DNA of 64,000 nucleotides. Origin: Croceicoccus estronivorus (GTDB lineage Bacteria; Pseudomonadota; Alphaproteobacteria; Sphingomonadales; Sphingomonadaceae). This document shows, one piece after another, positions 33,629-42,028 of the stretch (within the stretch, counting starts at the first letter, position 1; the number at the start of each line of letters is the position of its first letter). The DNA lies in NCBI RefSeq assembly GCF_001625325.1, contig NZ_JRQQ01000002.1, forward strand, positions 496,001 through 560,000. The letters are read 5' to 3'. Below the pieces are notes generated by a model. That model did no database searches and had not been told where the DNA came from. It was given only the letters and a program-made list of their open reading frames with translations. The position numbers and the translations under genes are program-made.

Positions 33629-34774
33629 TCAGGGAATCGCGTCCCGCCCGATCAATCCGGCATAGAGGGCCCGATAGGCGGCAATCATCCCCGCCTCGTC
33701 GAAATGCAGGCGCGCACGTTCGCGATTGGCCCGGCCTATGGTTTCGCGAAGAGCCGGGTCATCCGCGAGTTTCCATAACGCATCCGACAGGGCGCTTTCC
33801 TCTCCCGGAGCCACAATGAATGGGCGGTTTTCGCTCGCCACGATCTGCATGACATCTCCCACGGCAGGCGCCGCGACCGGCAAGCCGGTAGCCATCGCCT
33901 CCACCACAGAAAGGGGAAATTGCTCACTGTCGGAAGACAGCGCGAAAATGTCGAACAGACCGACGGCGTCGGCCGGATCCGCGAAACCCGGAAGATGGAC
34001 ACGATGGACGATGTTGCACCGGGTGGCCTCTTCCCGAATGACATCGCGTTCCGGCCCTTCACCGAGAATCACCAGATGCCAATGATCCGGCAACCCTGAA
34101 AAGGCCCGGACGAGACGCGGCAGGTTTTTCACCGGCCGCAATCCGGATAGTGTCCCTACCCAACGTTCGCCCCTGCGCTTTATCAACCTGGGCAGGGCAT
34201 CCTTGCGCGGTTTCTTGTTGAAGCGCCCGGTCGCAATACCATTCGCAATGCGATGAATCTTTGCAGCTGGCTGAAACCAGACGTCCCGTGCGACCCGCTC
34301 CAGACCGGACGATGGCACGACCAACGCATCGGCACGTCCCAGTGCGAGCCGGCGATACCAGTTGCGAGACCGCTTGAGGCCGTTCACCTCATCAGCGTTG
34401 AAGCCATCCTCATGATGAACCAGTGGCGGGAGACCGAATGGGGCGGCAAAGATGGTGTGCGCCATTACGGCATCCATCGCCCCCCAGTTATAGGTCAGCA
34501 CCAGATCGAACCCGCGCATGGCATCGGCAATCCGCCGCAAGCGCCACGGTGCCGGGAATCCTTCCAAAGCCGGGAAGTTTCCCGGATATACCACTGGAAT
34601 AGAAGGTGAAATATGCCGCCCTGCCGACAGGGCCCGGGGCTCCGCCGAAACGATGGTATGCGTGATTTGAGAGCCGAAAGCGTTGATCAGGCGCGCGCAG
34701 CGCAATTCCTTGCCTCCAGCATCGAATGTCGAATGGAGATGGAGGAAGCGCAAGGGATGTTGCCCCTTGCTCAT
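33629..34774 (-). CDS. Glycosyltransferase family 4
   Basis: 381 residues. FLHLHSTFDAGGKELRCARLINAFG at the start is the GT4 acceptor-domain beginning; the nucleotide-sugar domain has VGTLSGLRPVKNLPRLVRAF, LVILGEGPERD, VHLPGFADPADAVGLFDIFALSSDSEQFPLSVVEAMATGLPV, with the EX7E motif (EQFPLSVVE), followed by IVASENRPFIV. Its ATG overlaps the stop of the preceding alpha/beta hydrolase gene (ATGA). Acceptor unknown. Confidence 0.9.
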   Translation of the reverse strand: MSKGQHPLRFLHLHSTFDAGGKELRCARLINAFGSQITHTIVSAEPRALSAGRHISPSIPVVYPGNFPALEGFPAPWRLRRIADAMRGFDLVLTYNWGAMDAVMAHTIFAAPFGLPPLVHHEDGFNADEVNGLKRSRNWYRRLALGRADALVVPSSGLERVARDVWFQPAAKIHRIANGIATGRFNKKPRKDALPRLIKRRGERWVGTLSGLRPVKNLPRLVRAFSGLPDHWHLVILGEGPERDVIREEATRCNIVHRVHLPGFADPADAVGLFDIFALSSDSEQFPLSVVEAMATGLPVAAPAVGDVMQIVASENRPFIVAPGEESALSDALWKLADDPALRETIGRANRERARLHFDEAGMIAAYRALYAGLIGRDAIP

Positions 34775-35655
34775 GCAGTCTGCGCCAGAAGACGGGCAAT
34801 TGCATCGAGTGCCTCAGGCTCATCCAGCGTGGGGGCATGGCCCGTCCTTGCGATGGTCAGGCTTTGCATTGCCGGCAGTCGTGCGGCCATGATTTTCAAG
34901 GTCGCGTCCGAAAGTATATCCGACAATGCCCCCCGTATCGCCAGCACCGGACGACCGGCGAGTGCCTCGAACGCAGGCCACATATTGGGGCTGCCGACTT
35001 CTCCGCCAGGCTGTCGAAAAGGTTCCGCGATCTTCAGGTCATAATCGAAAGCAATTCTGCCATTCCCGGTATAGTCCATCATTCGTTTGGCGAGCCGCAG
35101 CCATTCGGAGATCGTGTAATCGGGATAGATATCGCTCTGATTTTCCTCCAGCGCGCGCGCCGCGTGCATCCAGGTCGGAAAGCTCCGCAGTTGACCGACG
35201 TATGATCGTATCCGCTCCAGTCCAGCCGGTTCGATCACCGGCCCGATGTCGTTGAGCACCGCCCCGGCAATACGGGAGGAATCCTTAGCCGCCAGCAGCA
35301 TGGTCAGGATTCCACCCAAGGATGTGCCGACGGCCACGAAGCGTTCGATCTCCGCCTCTGCCAACAGCGCCTCGATGTCCGCGAGATAGGTCAGGGGATT
35401 GTAGCTTTCCCAATCCTTTGCATAATCGCTCTCTCCACGCCCGCGCAGTTCAGGGCATATCACGCGCCATTCCCCCGCAAAGGCATCGGCGATCGGCTCG
35501 AAATCGCGAGCATTGCGCGTCAGACCCGGCAAACAAAGCAGCGGAGGACGATCAGCCCTTCCCGCATAATCGCGGTAATGCAGTTGCAGCCCATCCGGAC
35601 TCGCCCAGAAACGATCTTCGTATTGCGTACCAATCGGCGTGGTGGAGCCAGTCAT
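34771..35655 (-). CDS. Alpha/beta hydrolase
   Basis: 294 residues with a full catalytic triad pattern: oxyanion loop LLCLPGLTRNARDF, DLxGRGxS-type PELRGRGESDYA, nucleophile in VGTSLGGI (Ser of GTSLG), and a final His in ARTGHAPTLDEPEAL. Such enzymes hydrolyse esters, amides or lactones; the substrate is unknown. Its stop overlaps the start of the glycosyltransferase (ATGA), so the two probably work together. Divergent from selO (70 nt). Confidence 0.9.
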   Translation of the reverse strand: MTGSTTPIGTQYEDRFWASPDGLQLHYRDYAGRADRPPLLCLPGLTRNARDFEPIADAFAGEWRVICPELRGRGESDYAKDWESYNPLTYLADIEALLAEAEIERFVAVGTSLGGILTMLLAAKDSSRIAGAVLNDIGPVIEPAGLERIRSYVGQLRSFPTWMHAARALEENQSDIYPDYTISEWLRLAKRMMDYTGNGRIAFDYDLKIAEPFRQPGGEVGSPNMWPAFEALAGRPVLAIRGALSDILSDATLKIMAARLPAMQSLTIARTGHAPTLDEPEALDAIARLLAQTA

Positions 35656-35725
35656 CGACGCGCCTTATCCATGAAATTCGTTCGACCGGCTTGCGCCGAG
35701 TGCCTGTCGCCCCCACTATCGCGTC

Positions 35726-37147
35726 ATGCGCGCAGAACCGCAAGCCGCCCCGTACTCACCGGATCCGCAAATCCTCCGTCTGGCCGAATGGCTGGGCGAT
35801 CCCGTGCATTCAGCGGATTTCCCGGAAACAAAACTACGCTATCGCAATCGGCGATGGGACAAAGCTGTGGGCCTTGCCGATCTGACCGACGAACAGTGGG
35901 TTGCTCACTTCGCCCGCTTCCAACCTCTGCCCGACAATCTGCCCGAGCCGCTGGCCCTGCGGTATCATGGACATCAGTTCCGTGTGTTCAATCCGGAGAT
36001 CGGGGACGGGCGCGGCTTTCTGTTCGGCCAGTTGCGCGACGGTTCTGGCCGCCTGCTCGATCTCGGCACCAAAGGCTCGGGCCAGACTCCCTATAGCCGG
36101 AGTGGCGACGGGCGATTGACTTTGAAAGGCGCCGTGCGGGAAATTCTCGCTACGGAAATGCTGGAAGCGCTGGGCTGCTATACCAGCAAGACCTTCTCAG
36201 TCGTTGAGACAGGGGAGGAGCTGTGGCGCAATGACGAACCGTCCCCGACGCGCTCGGCCGTTCTGGTGCGTCTGAGCCATGGCCATATCCGAATTGGGAC
36301 ATTCCAGCGCCTTGCCGCATTGGAGGAGACGGCTTCGCTGGAGCAACTGGTCAGCTACTGTCTTGAACAATATCCGGGGAATTTGCCACCTGATGATGCC
36401 CCTGGGAGGCACGAACCCGCCGTCATATTGCTGCATCAGGTCGTCGAACGGCTGGCAGATCTCGCGGCCGCATACGTGACGAGCGGCTTCGTCCACGGCG
36501 TGCTCAATACCGACAACATGAATATATCCGGCGAAAGCTTCGATTACGGGCCGTGGCGCTGGCTCCCCCAATGGGAAATGGATTTCACCGCGGCCTATTT
36601 CGATCATACCGGGCTCTACGCGTTTGGCCGGCAAGTGGAAGCTCTGTCATGGAATTGCGCGCAGTTGGGCATCGCACTGCGCCCGCTGGCGGATTCCGCC
36701 CCCCTGATTGCCGCGCTCGAACGCTTCGGGCCACTCTATCAGGAAAATCTTGTTCGCCGCTTTCTCTGGCGGCTGGGTATAACCCCTCTAACGCCGGACA
36801 AGGACGTCGGACTTGTGGCGACCGTCGAAGCAACCATGCGCGAGCGTAAAGCATCGCCCGATGCATTTTTCTTCGACCATCGCGGAGGCCGCAACGCGAA
36901 CGGAGCACTCGCCAGCGCATTCCGGAATCATCACCCGTTGAAAAGCGATCATCCCTATTGGACAGGAAATCGCCCCGAGACGATGCTGATCGACGAAGTC
37001 GAGGAAATCTGGTCGCTGATCGACAGGCATGATGACTGGACAGGGCTGGAAGCCAAGGTTGCGGCAATTCGCCGCATGGGCGATGCCCTCGGCGAACCAC
37101 CTGCCCCGGCAAGCCAGCCGACGGAACGTGTTGGCTCCGGCCGTTAA
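35726..37147 (+). CDS. selO: SelO (YdiU)-family pseudokinase protein adenylyltransferase
   Basis: 473 residues, similar to E. coli YdiU. SelO transfers AMP to Ser, Thr and Tyr of proteins under oxidative stress. Key regions: YHGHQFRVFNPEIGDGRGFLFG, LLDLGTKGSGQTPYSRSGDGRLTLKGAVREILATEMLEALG, VLVRLSHGHIRIGTFQ and the metal-binding GFVHGVLNTDNMNISGESFDYGPW with Asn and Asp. The sequence differs from the E. coli type in details (QGxRTPYSR-like is TPYSRSGDG) and after GPWRWLP. No Sec codon. The stop codon touches a perfect palindrome. Confidence 0.88.
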   Translation: MRAEPQAAPYSPDPQILRLAEWLGDPVHSADFPETKLRYRNRRWDKAVGLADLTDEQWVAHFARFQPLPDNLPEPLALRYHGHQFRVFNPEIGDGRGFLFGQLRDGSGRLLDLGTKGSGQTPYSRSGDGRLTLKGAVREILATEMLEALGCYTSKTFSVVETGEELWRNDEPSPTRSAVLVRLSHGHIRIGTFQRLAALEETASLEQLVSYCLEQYPGNLPPDDAPGRHEPAVILLHQVVERLADLAAAYVTSGFVHGVLNTDNMNISGESFDYGPWRWLPQWEMDFTAAYFDHTGLYAFGRQVEALSWNCAQLGIALRPLADSAPLIAALERFGPLYQENLVRRFLWRLGITPLTPDKDVGLVATVEATMRERKASPDAFFFDHRGGRNANGALASAFRNHHPLKSDHPYWTGNRPETMLIDEVEEIWSLIDRHDDWTGLEAKVAAIRRMGDALGEPPAPASQPTERVGSGR

Positions 37148-37158
37148 ACTAATTAGTT
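37147..37158. repeat. Palindrome after selO
   Basis: AACTAATTAGTT is a perfect 12-bp palindrome starting in the last base of the selO stop codon and ending 85 nt before the aldehyde dehydrogenase start. The same AACTAATTAG core appears inside the inverted repeat at 21652-21672. May be a binding site or chance. Confidence 0.35.
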
Positions 37159-37243
37159 ATCGCGACAGGCAGCCGCCTTTAACAGTCGGATTATTTTGTC
37201 TAAGGGCAATGGAATCCCAGTTTCCAAGGGCTATTCTCCAGCC

Positions 37244-38659
37244 GTGAGCGACAATACTATCATTTCCCACGAACCCGCCACGGGGAAGAAGATGTGGCAG
37301 GGGGAATCCCGCAATATTGACGAAACCGTTGATCGCGCACGCCAGGCGTGGCCGGCATGGGCCGCACAGCCACTTGCCTCAAGAATTGAGCTGGTCCGCC
37401 GTTTCGCCAATGAGGTCCGTAAAGATTACGACGCCTTGGCCGATCTGGTCGCCCGCGAAACGGGCAAGCCGATGTGGGACGCGCACAACGAAATCGAAAA
37501 TGTGATTTCGCAGGTCGAAGTTTCCGTGCGCGCTTATGCGGAACGGACGGCACGAAGAAAACTCGATTCCGCCTTGCAGGGCACTGCCGCGCTTCGTCAT
37601 AAACCGCATGGCGTTCTGGCGGTCATAACCTCCTATTGCGCACCAGCGGAGATACCTTCCGGCCATATCGTTCCAGCATTGATCGCTGGAAATGCAGTGA
37701 TTCTGAAGCCCAGCGAGCACACGCCCGCAACCGCGGAAAGGTTGCTGCAGTGCTTTGACAAGGCCGGTATTCCTTCGGCCCTCGTACAGTGTTTACAAGG
37801 GGGACCATCCGATGGCCGCGCATTGGCGCTCCACCCCGGGGTCGACGGAGTTCTGTTCACGGGTTCGGCCCAGAATGGCATTGGCCTGAATCGCAAGCTG
37901 GCGGCCAATCCCGGCAAGATTGTCTCCCTGCAATTGGGTGGCAACAACCCGATGATCGTCTGGGATACGCCAAAGATCTCCGACGCTGCGGTTCTGGTCG
38001 TGCAATCCGCATTCACCAGCGCCGGACAACGTTGCACCGCCGTCCGGCGGCTGATCGTCAAATCTTCTCTCTACACTCCCCTCATGGAGGAAGTGAAAAG
38101 GCTGGCCGACCGGATTATCTTCGGCGAACCGAGAGATGAACCCGCCCCTTTCATGGGCCCGATGATCACTGCGGAACACGCTGACCAGTTGACGGAGAGC
38201 TTTCTTTACCTGCTCAGCCATGGGGGCAAGGCGATAAAGCATATGGCCCGCCCGCGGGGCGAGTTACCATTCGTTTCTCCCGGCATAATCGATGTGACCG
38301 CCATGAAGGAGCGCCCCGACGTGGAGTTGTTCGGGCCGCTACTGCAGGTGGTTCAGGTGGACGATTTCGATCAGGCGATTGCCGAAGCCAATGCCACACG
38401 GTTTGGTCTGTGCGCGGCACTGGTCGGTGGCAGTCCACAAGACTACAACCGTTTCTGGGCAAACAGCCGTGCGGGAATGATCAACTGGAATCGCCCAACG
38501 ATCAATCCGGCCCAGGCGGCGCCACTGGGCGGTACGGGTCTTTCCGGCAACCACCGGCCGACCGGCTATTACGCCGCGGATTATTGCGCCTATCCCGTGA
38601 GTTCAGCAGAGCTTGAACAACCGCGTGCCAGTGTGGGCGTCGGTTTCCGCGTCAGCTAG
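37244..38659 (+). CDS. AstD-like aldehyde dehydrogenase missing the catalytic Asn and Glu
   Basis: 471 residues from the GTG at 37244. Overall closest by eye to succinylglutamate semialdehyde dehydrogenase (AstD): GHIVPALIAGNAVILKPSEHTPATAE, VLFTGSAQNG, LGGNNPMIVWDTP, GQRCTAVRRLIV, PLLQVVQVDDFDQAI and WNRPTINPAQAAPLGGTGLSGNHRPTGYYAADYC. Cys264, the nucleophile, is present. But the oxyanion Asn of PYNFP is replaced (SYCAP, Cys132), and the general-base Glu (normally LELGGNNP) is Gln230. Spacings fit the standard fold (98 and 34 residues), so the alignment is solid. No other ast gene is beside it. Activity is doubtful. Confidence 0.85.
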   Translation: MSDNTIISHEPATGKKMWQGESRNIDETVDRARQAWPAWAAQPLASRIELVRRFANEVRKDYDALADLVARETGKPMWDAHNEIENVISQVEVSVRAYAERTARRKLDSALQGTAALRHKPHGVLAVITSYCAPAEIPSGHIVPALIAGNAVILKPSEHTPATAERLLQCFDKAGIPSALVQCLQGGPSDGRALALHPGVDGVLFTGSAQNGIGLNRKLAANPGKIVSLQLGGNNPMIVWDTPKISDAAVLVVQSAFTSAGQRCTAVRRLIVKSSLYTPLMEEVKRLADRIIFGEPRDEPAPFMGPMITAEHADQLTESFLYLLSHGGKAIKHMARPRGELPFVSPGIIDVTAMKERPDVELFGPLLQVVQVDDFDQAIAEANATRFGLCAALVGGSPQDYNRFWANSRAGMINWNRPTINPAQAAPLGGTGLSGNHRPTGYYAADYCAYPVSSAELEQPRASVGVGFRVS

Positions 38660-38679
38660 GCGGCGGCCCAAGGAGACGT

Positions 38680-39414
38680 TCAGCCGCTGGTGACGAGGTC
38701 CACTTCGGTCCTTCCGGAGGGCAAGCTCCGGGCATAAACCATGTAGGATGAAGGCCCCTTGGTTCCACCCAGCATATCTTCTCCATCCTGCAGGAAGCGG
38801 TCGACCTTGTAGCCTGCCCTTATGCCACGGGTATAATAGAAGGCCATGACGTCCTGAAGGCCAACGGGTGTCGTGAAGCTGACGACACGCAGCGCACACC
38901 CACCTTCATCGGTTCCCGCCGCCTCCTGCACATTACCGCGTGGATAGACCGGAAAGGTAGCAGGCAGTTTCGCAGCCCATGTCATTGTATAGCTCACCTT
39001 GTCCGCGCATTGCGCGCCCCTTTTCGAACTGGCCGCCGCTCTGGCGGCAGCCGTGAAGGCAGCGGCTTCAGGTATCTTTCCGGCTACCTTTCGCGCGGCG
39101 GGCGGCTGCTTCATGTTGTCTTCACCCCCAACCAGTTTCAACGCGGCACGGCGAGCGGCAGCTATCTCCTCCGGCGAATTGTTTTCGGTGGGTAATGCCC
39201 TGTCCGTTGCGCTTATCCTGACGCCGGCGGCGGCTTCGTTCTGCCCTGCCAGATCGGGGTCGACCATGATCTGATCCGCAAGCGCACCGGTCAACGCGGG
39301 ATCGTTCCCGGCCGGATAGCTCGGTGCTTCTTCCTTGCTGCTCCCGCAACCAGCGAGCGCGAGAAGCGCAGGAATTGTCGCAAGAAAGATAGCGGATCGA
39401 CCGGGATGCGACAT
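38680..39414 (-). CDS. Predicted lipoprotein of unknown function
   Basis: 244 residues with signal peptide and lipidated Cys23 in LALAGCGSS. The mature part starts with an acidic/Ala-rich stretch, then VYPRGNVQEAAGTDEGGCALRVVSFTTPVGLQDVMAFYYTRGIRAGYKVDRFL, and ends TEVDLVTSG. The last ~110 residues resemble small lipoproteins seen in sphingomonads; I do not recognise a function. Convergent with the aldehyde dehydrogenase gene (20-nt gap). Start at 39414 is chosen because the signal peptide begins there. Confidence 0.78.
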   Translation of the reverse strand: MSHPGRSAIFLATIPALLALAGCGSSKEEAPSYPAGNDPALTGALADQIMVDPDLAGQNEAAAGVRISATDRALPTENNSPEEIAAARRAALKLVGGEDNMKQPPAARKVAGKIPEAAAFTAAARAAASSKRGAQCADKVSYTMTWAAKLPATFPVYPRGNVQEAAGTDEGGCALRVVSFTTPVGLQDVMAFYYTRGIRAGYKVDRFLQDGEDMLGGTKGPSSYMVYARSLPSGRTEVDLVTSG

Positions 39415-39613
39415 TTTTCTGCCTTGTAAGGTTAAGACTGAATTTTCCAAAGCGAACGCTGGTTAAGAGTTTCCTGACTGGCACGCACAATTTCAACCTT
39501 GTCCCGTAACGGGATGGGACCGGGAATGGCATTCTCATGCACAGGCAGCGGCTGGCCATTGCGACGCGGCTGTTGGGAGATTACAGCGCCTTACACCGTT
39601 CAGGAGATCCAGT

Positions 39614-40525
39614 TTGCCTCCCACTTCAGATCCGGATCGCGCGGGAGGCGGGCTGCCCTATGCATTGGGCGCTTACCTCTTGTGGGGCTTGTTTCCCCTG
39701 TACATCCTGACCGTAAAGGCCGTTCCACCTTTGGAACTGGTGGGCTGGCGGATCCTGTTCACTGTGCCGGTATGCCTCCTGATCGTCACTCTGCGGCGGC
39801 AATGGTATGATCTGATGCGTGCCATGCTGACCCCCAGGACCGTCGCATGGCTAACGCTCAGTGCGTTGCTGATCGGCTCCAACTGGACGCTCTATCTCTT
39901 CGCGATTCTGACCGGTCACGTCTACGCGGCCAGTCTCGGATACTATATCAACCCGCTGATCAACGTGCTGATCGGCACGTTCTTTCTGGGTGAGAGGCTT
40001 TCACGCTGGCAATGGCTGGCCGTTGCGCTGGCCGCCATCGGCGTAGCGATTCTGGCGGCCGGGGCCCTCACCACCTTGTGGCTCAGCGTCATTCTGGCCA
40101 CGAGTTTTTCGATTTACGGCGTGGTCCGTCGCACGCTGCCGGTCGGTTCTCTTCCCGGCCTGACTATCGAGTCTCTCGTGCTCACTATCCCCGCCACCGC
40201 GATCATGTTCTATGTCGCGTCCGGGCCCGATGGCATTTCACTGGGCAAGGACGTCACGCTCGATATTGCCGTGTCGTTCGCAGGCTTTGCGACTGCGATC
40301 CCGCTGCTGCTGTTCGCCATGGCGGCACGGCGCATGGACTATTCCGCGCTGGGTTTTGTCCAGTTCATCGTCCCTACCATGATCTTTATCCTGGGGCTGA
40401 CGGTTTTCCATGAGCCGCTCCACCCAGCACAGATGTGGAGCTTCATCTTCATCTGGTGTGCGATCGCCGTTTTCGCGTGGGATATCCTGCAGCGCAGACC
40501 GTCAAAGGCAGCCAGCAAAGCGTAA
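39614..40525 (+). CDS. rarD: EamA-family transporter RarD
   Basis: 303 residues, ten-helix drug/metabolite transporter type: LPYALGAYLLWGLFPLYILTVKAVPPLELVGWRILFTVPVC..., then NWTLYLFAILTGHVYAASLGYYINPLINVLIGTFFLGERLSRWQW, with the second repeat ending FIWCAIAVFAWDILQRR. RarD is linked to chloramphenicol sensitivity in other bacteria; the solute is unknown. TTG start with GGAG 7 nt upstream. Its end overlaps the convergent dihydroorotase gene by 24 nt. Confidence 0.9.
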   Translation: MPPTSDPDRAGGGLPYALGAYLLWGLFPLYILTVKAVPPLELVGWRILFTVPVCLLIVTLRRQWYDLMRAMLTPRTVAWLTLSALLIGSNWTLYLFAILTGHVYAASLGYYINPLINVLIGTFFLGERLSRWQWLAVALAAIGVAILAAGALTTLWLSVILATSFSIYGVVRRTLPVGSLPGLTIESLVLTIPATAIMFYVASGPDGISLGKDVTLDIAVSFAGFATAIPLLLFAMAARRMDYSALGFVQFIVPTMIFILGLTVFHEPLHPAQMWSFIFIWCAIAVFAWDILQRRPSKAASKA

Positions 40526-41824
40526 CGGCTCACCCACTGCCTGATTGCCGAGTTGCCCTTCCCACATGGCGAGTTGGCCGCGCACGACAGTGCCGATGAC
40601 ACGGCCCTCCAATTCCATCCCGGTGAACGGAGACCAACCGCAGCGGCTTTCGATCCAGTCTTCGGTCACTGTGAAAGTGCCCTTGCGGTCGATCACGGTG
40701 AAATCGCCGTCATACCCGGCTGCGATCCGCCCCTTGCCCACGAGGCCGAAGACCCGCTGTACACCGGCGCTGGTCATGTCGATCAGACGTTCGAGAGTCA
40801 TGTGCCCTTTGGCCACGTGGTCGAGCATCAGGGGCAACAGGGTCTGCACCCCCGGCATGCCGCTCGGGCTTTGCGGGTAAGGCTTGTCCTTCTCCTCACG
40901 CGTATGCGGCGCATGGTCGGAGCCAAGCACATCCGGCACCCCTTGGCGCAGCCAGTGCCACAAACCGTCGCGATGGGCCGCACTGCGGATCGGAGGGTTC
41001 ATCTGGGCAAAGCTCCCGAGGCGGGGATAGGCATCCTCTGCCGCCAGGGTCAGGTGTTGCGGCGTTACTTCGCAGGTTGCGATGTCACGATGGGCGGCGA
41101 TGAGTTCCAGTTCCGCAGGCGTGGTGATGTGAAGGATATGAATGGGCCGCCGGGTTTCCCGCGCCAGACGCAGGATCCGCCGTGTGGCCAGCATCGCACT
41201 CTCGTCATCGCGCCAGACCGGATGGCTGGAAGCATCGCCTGCCACTCTGAGATCCTTGCGCGCATTCATCCGCGCCTCATCCTCGGCATGGATGGCGACC
41301 CGCCGCACACCGTTTTGCAGCACACGGCGCAGGTTTTCATCTTCGGCAACCAACAAGCTGCCAGTCGAAGCGCCCATGAAAATCTTCACCCCTGCCGTGC
41401 CTGGGATGCGTTCGAGTTCGGCCAGCTCTTCCGCGTTTTCGGCAGTGGCGCCGACATAGAAAGCATGATCGCACCACATGCGGTGGTGCGCCCGTTCCAG
41501 CTTGTCGTGCACCCGCATCGTCGAATCGGTATTGGGCGTGGTGTTGGGCATTTCGAACACGGCGGTCACGCCGCCCATGACAGCTGCCCGGCTCCCGGTT
41601 TCAAGATCTTCCTTGTGCTCCAGGCCCGGCTCACGGAAATGCACCTGGCTGTCGATCACTCCGGGCAAGACATCCAGCCCCGTGCAATCGATTCGCCGCC
41701 CGCCGTCCGGATAGCTGCCGATTCCGACGATCTTGCCCTCACGAACCGCGACATCGGCCTGTACCGGGCCGGAAGGTGTGTGAACGGTGCCGTTGGCAAG
41801 GACGAGTTCGGGGGCGGTGGTCAT
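40502..41824 (-). CDS. pyrC: Dihydroorotase (type I-like amidohydrolase)
   Basis: 440 residues. Fits dihydroorotase/amidohydrolase: GVIDSQVHFREPGLEHKEDLETGSRAAVMGGVTAVFEMPNT, KIFMGASTGSL (carbamylated Lys candidate), AIHAEDEARM, HILHITTP, and GSDHAPHTREEKDKPYPQSPSG. Most class I enzymes have HxH at the first metal site; here it is Q60-V-H62. I recall this Gln form in a subset of annotated proteins, but could not check. Ends in a 24-nt overlap with rarD. A tandem TTGACAC repeat lies 32 nt upstream of the start. pyrE, another pyrimidine gene, is at 60.3 kb. Confidence 0.88.
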   Translation of the reverse strand: MTTAPELVLANGTVHTPSGPVQADVAVREGKIVGIGSYPDGGRRIDCTGLDVLPGVIDSQVHFREPGLEHKEDLETGSRAAVMGGVTAVFEMPNTTPNTDSTMRVHDKLERAHHRMWCDHAFYVGATAENAEELAELERIPGTAGVKIFMGASTGSLLVAEDENLRRVLQNGVRRVAIHAEDEARMNARKDLRVAGDASSHPVWRDDESAMLATRRILRLARETRRPIHILHITTPAELELIAAHRDIATCEVTPQHLTLAAEDAYPRLGSFAQMNPPIRSAAHRDGLWHWLRQGVPDVLGSDHAPHTREEKDKPYPQSPSGMPGVQTLLPLMLDHVAKGHMTLERLIDMTSAGVQRVFGLVGKGRIAAGYDGDFTVIDRKGTFTVTEDWIESRCGWSPFTGMELEGRVIGTVVRGQLAMWEGQLGNQAVGEPLRFAGCL

Positions 41825-41855
41825 CGGGTGGCCTCTATCGGTTCAGCGGAGCAAA

Positions 41856-41873
41856 GTTGACACTGTTGACACA
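41856..41873. repeat. Tandem 9-bp direct repeat upstream of the dihydroorotase gene
   Basis: GTTGACACT and GTTGACACA follow each other directly, with a partial third unit GTT. It lies 32-49 nt upstream of the dihydroorotase start (transcribed away from it). It could be an operator or, for the plus strand, a -35-like TTGACA, but no plus-strand gene follows. Confidence 0.35.
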
Positions 41874-41983
41874 GTTCAAAGGCAGAACCCGCCAGCCCCC
41901 GGCACCCGCGGAAAATGCGGTAAAATGGCGGAAGGAAAACGGATTCGAGCCCATTCCCCTCCCTTGCCACAATGCAGCCGCGT

Positions 41984-42011
41984 AGGACAGGGCAGGTCAC
42001 TGCCCTGTCCT
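41984..42011. terminator. Strong hairpin after the alpha/beta hydrolase gene
   Basis: AGGACAGGGCAG and CTGCCCTGTCCT form a perfect 12-bp stem closed by the tetraloop GTCA, 18 nt past the hydrolase stop (minus strand). On the plus side it is followed by GTCTTT; on the minus side there is no T-run. It probably terminates the hydrolase transcript. Confidence 0.6.
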
Positions 42012-42028
42012 GTCTTTACGACCGGAAA

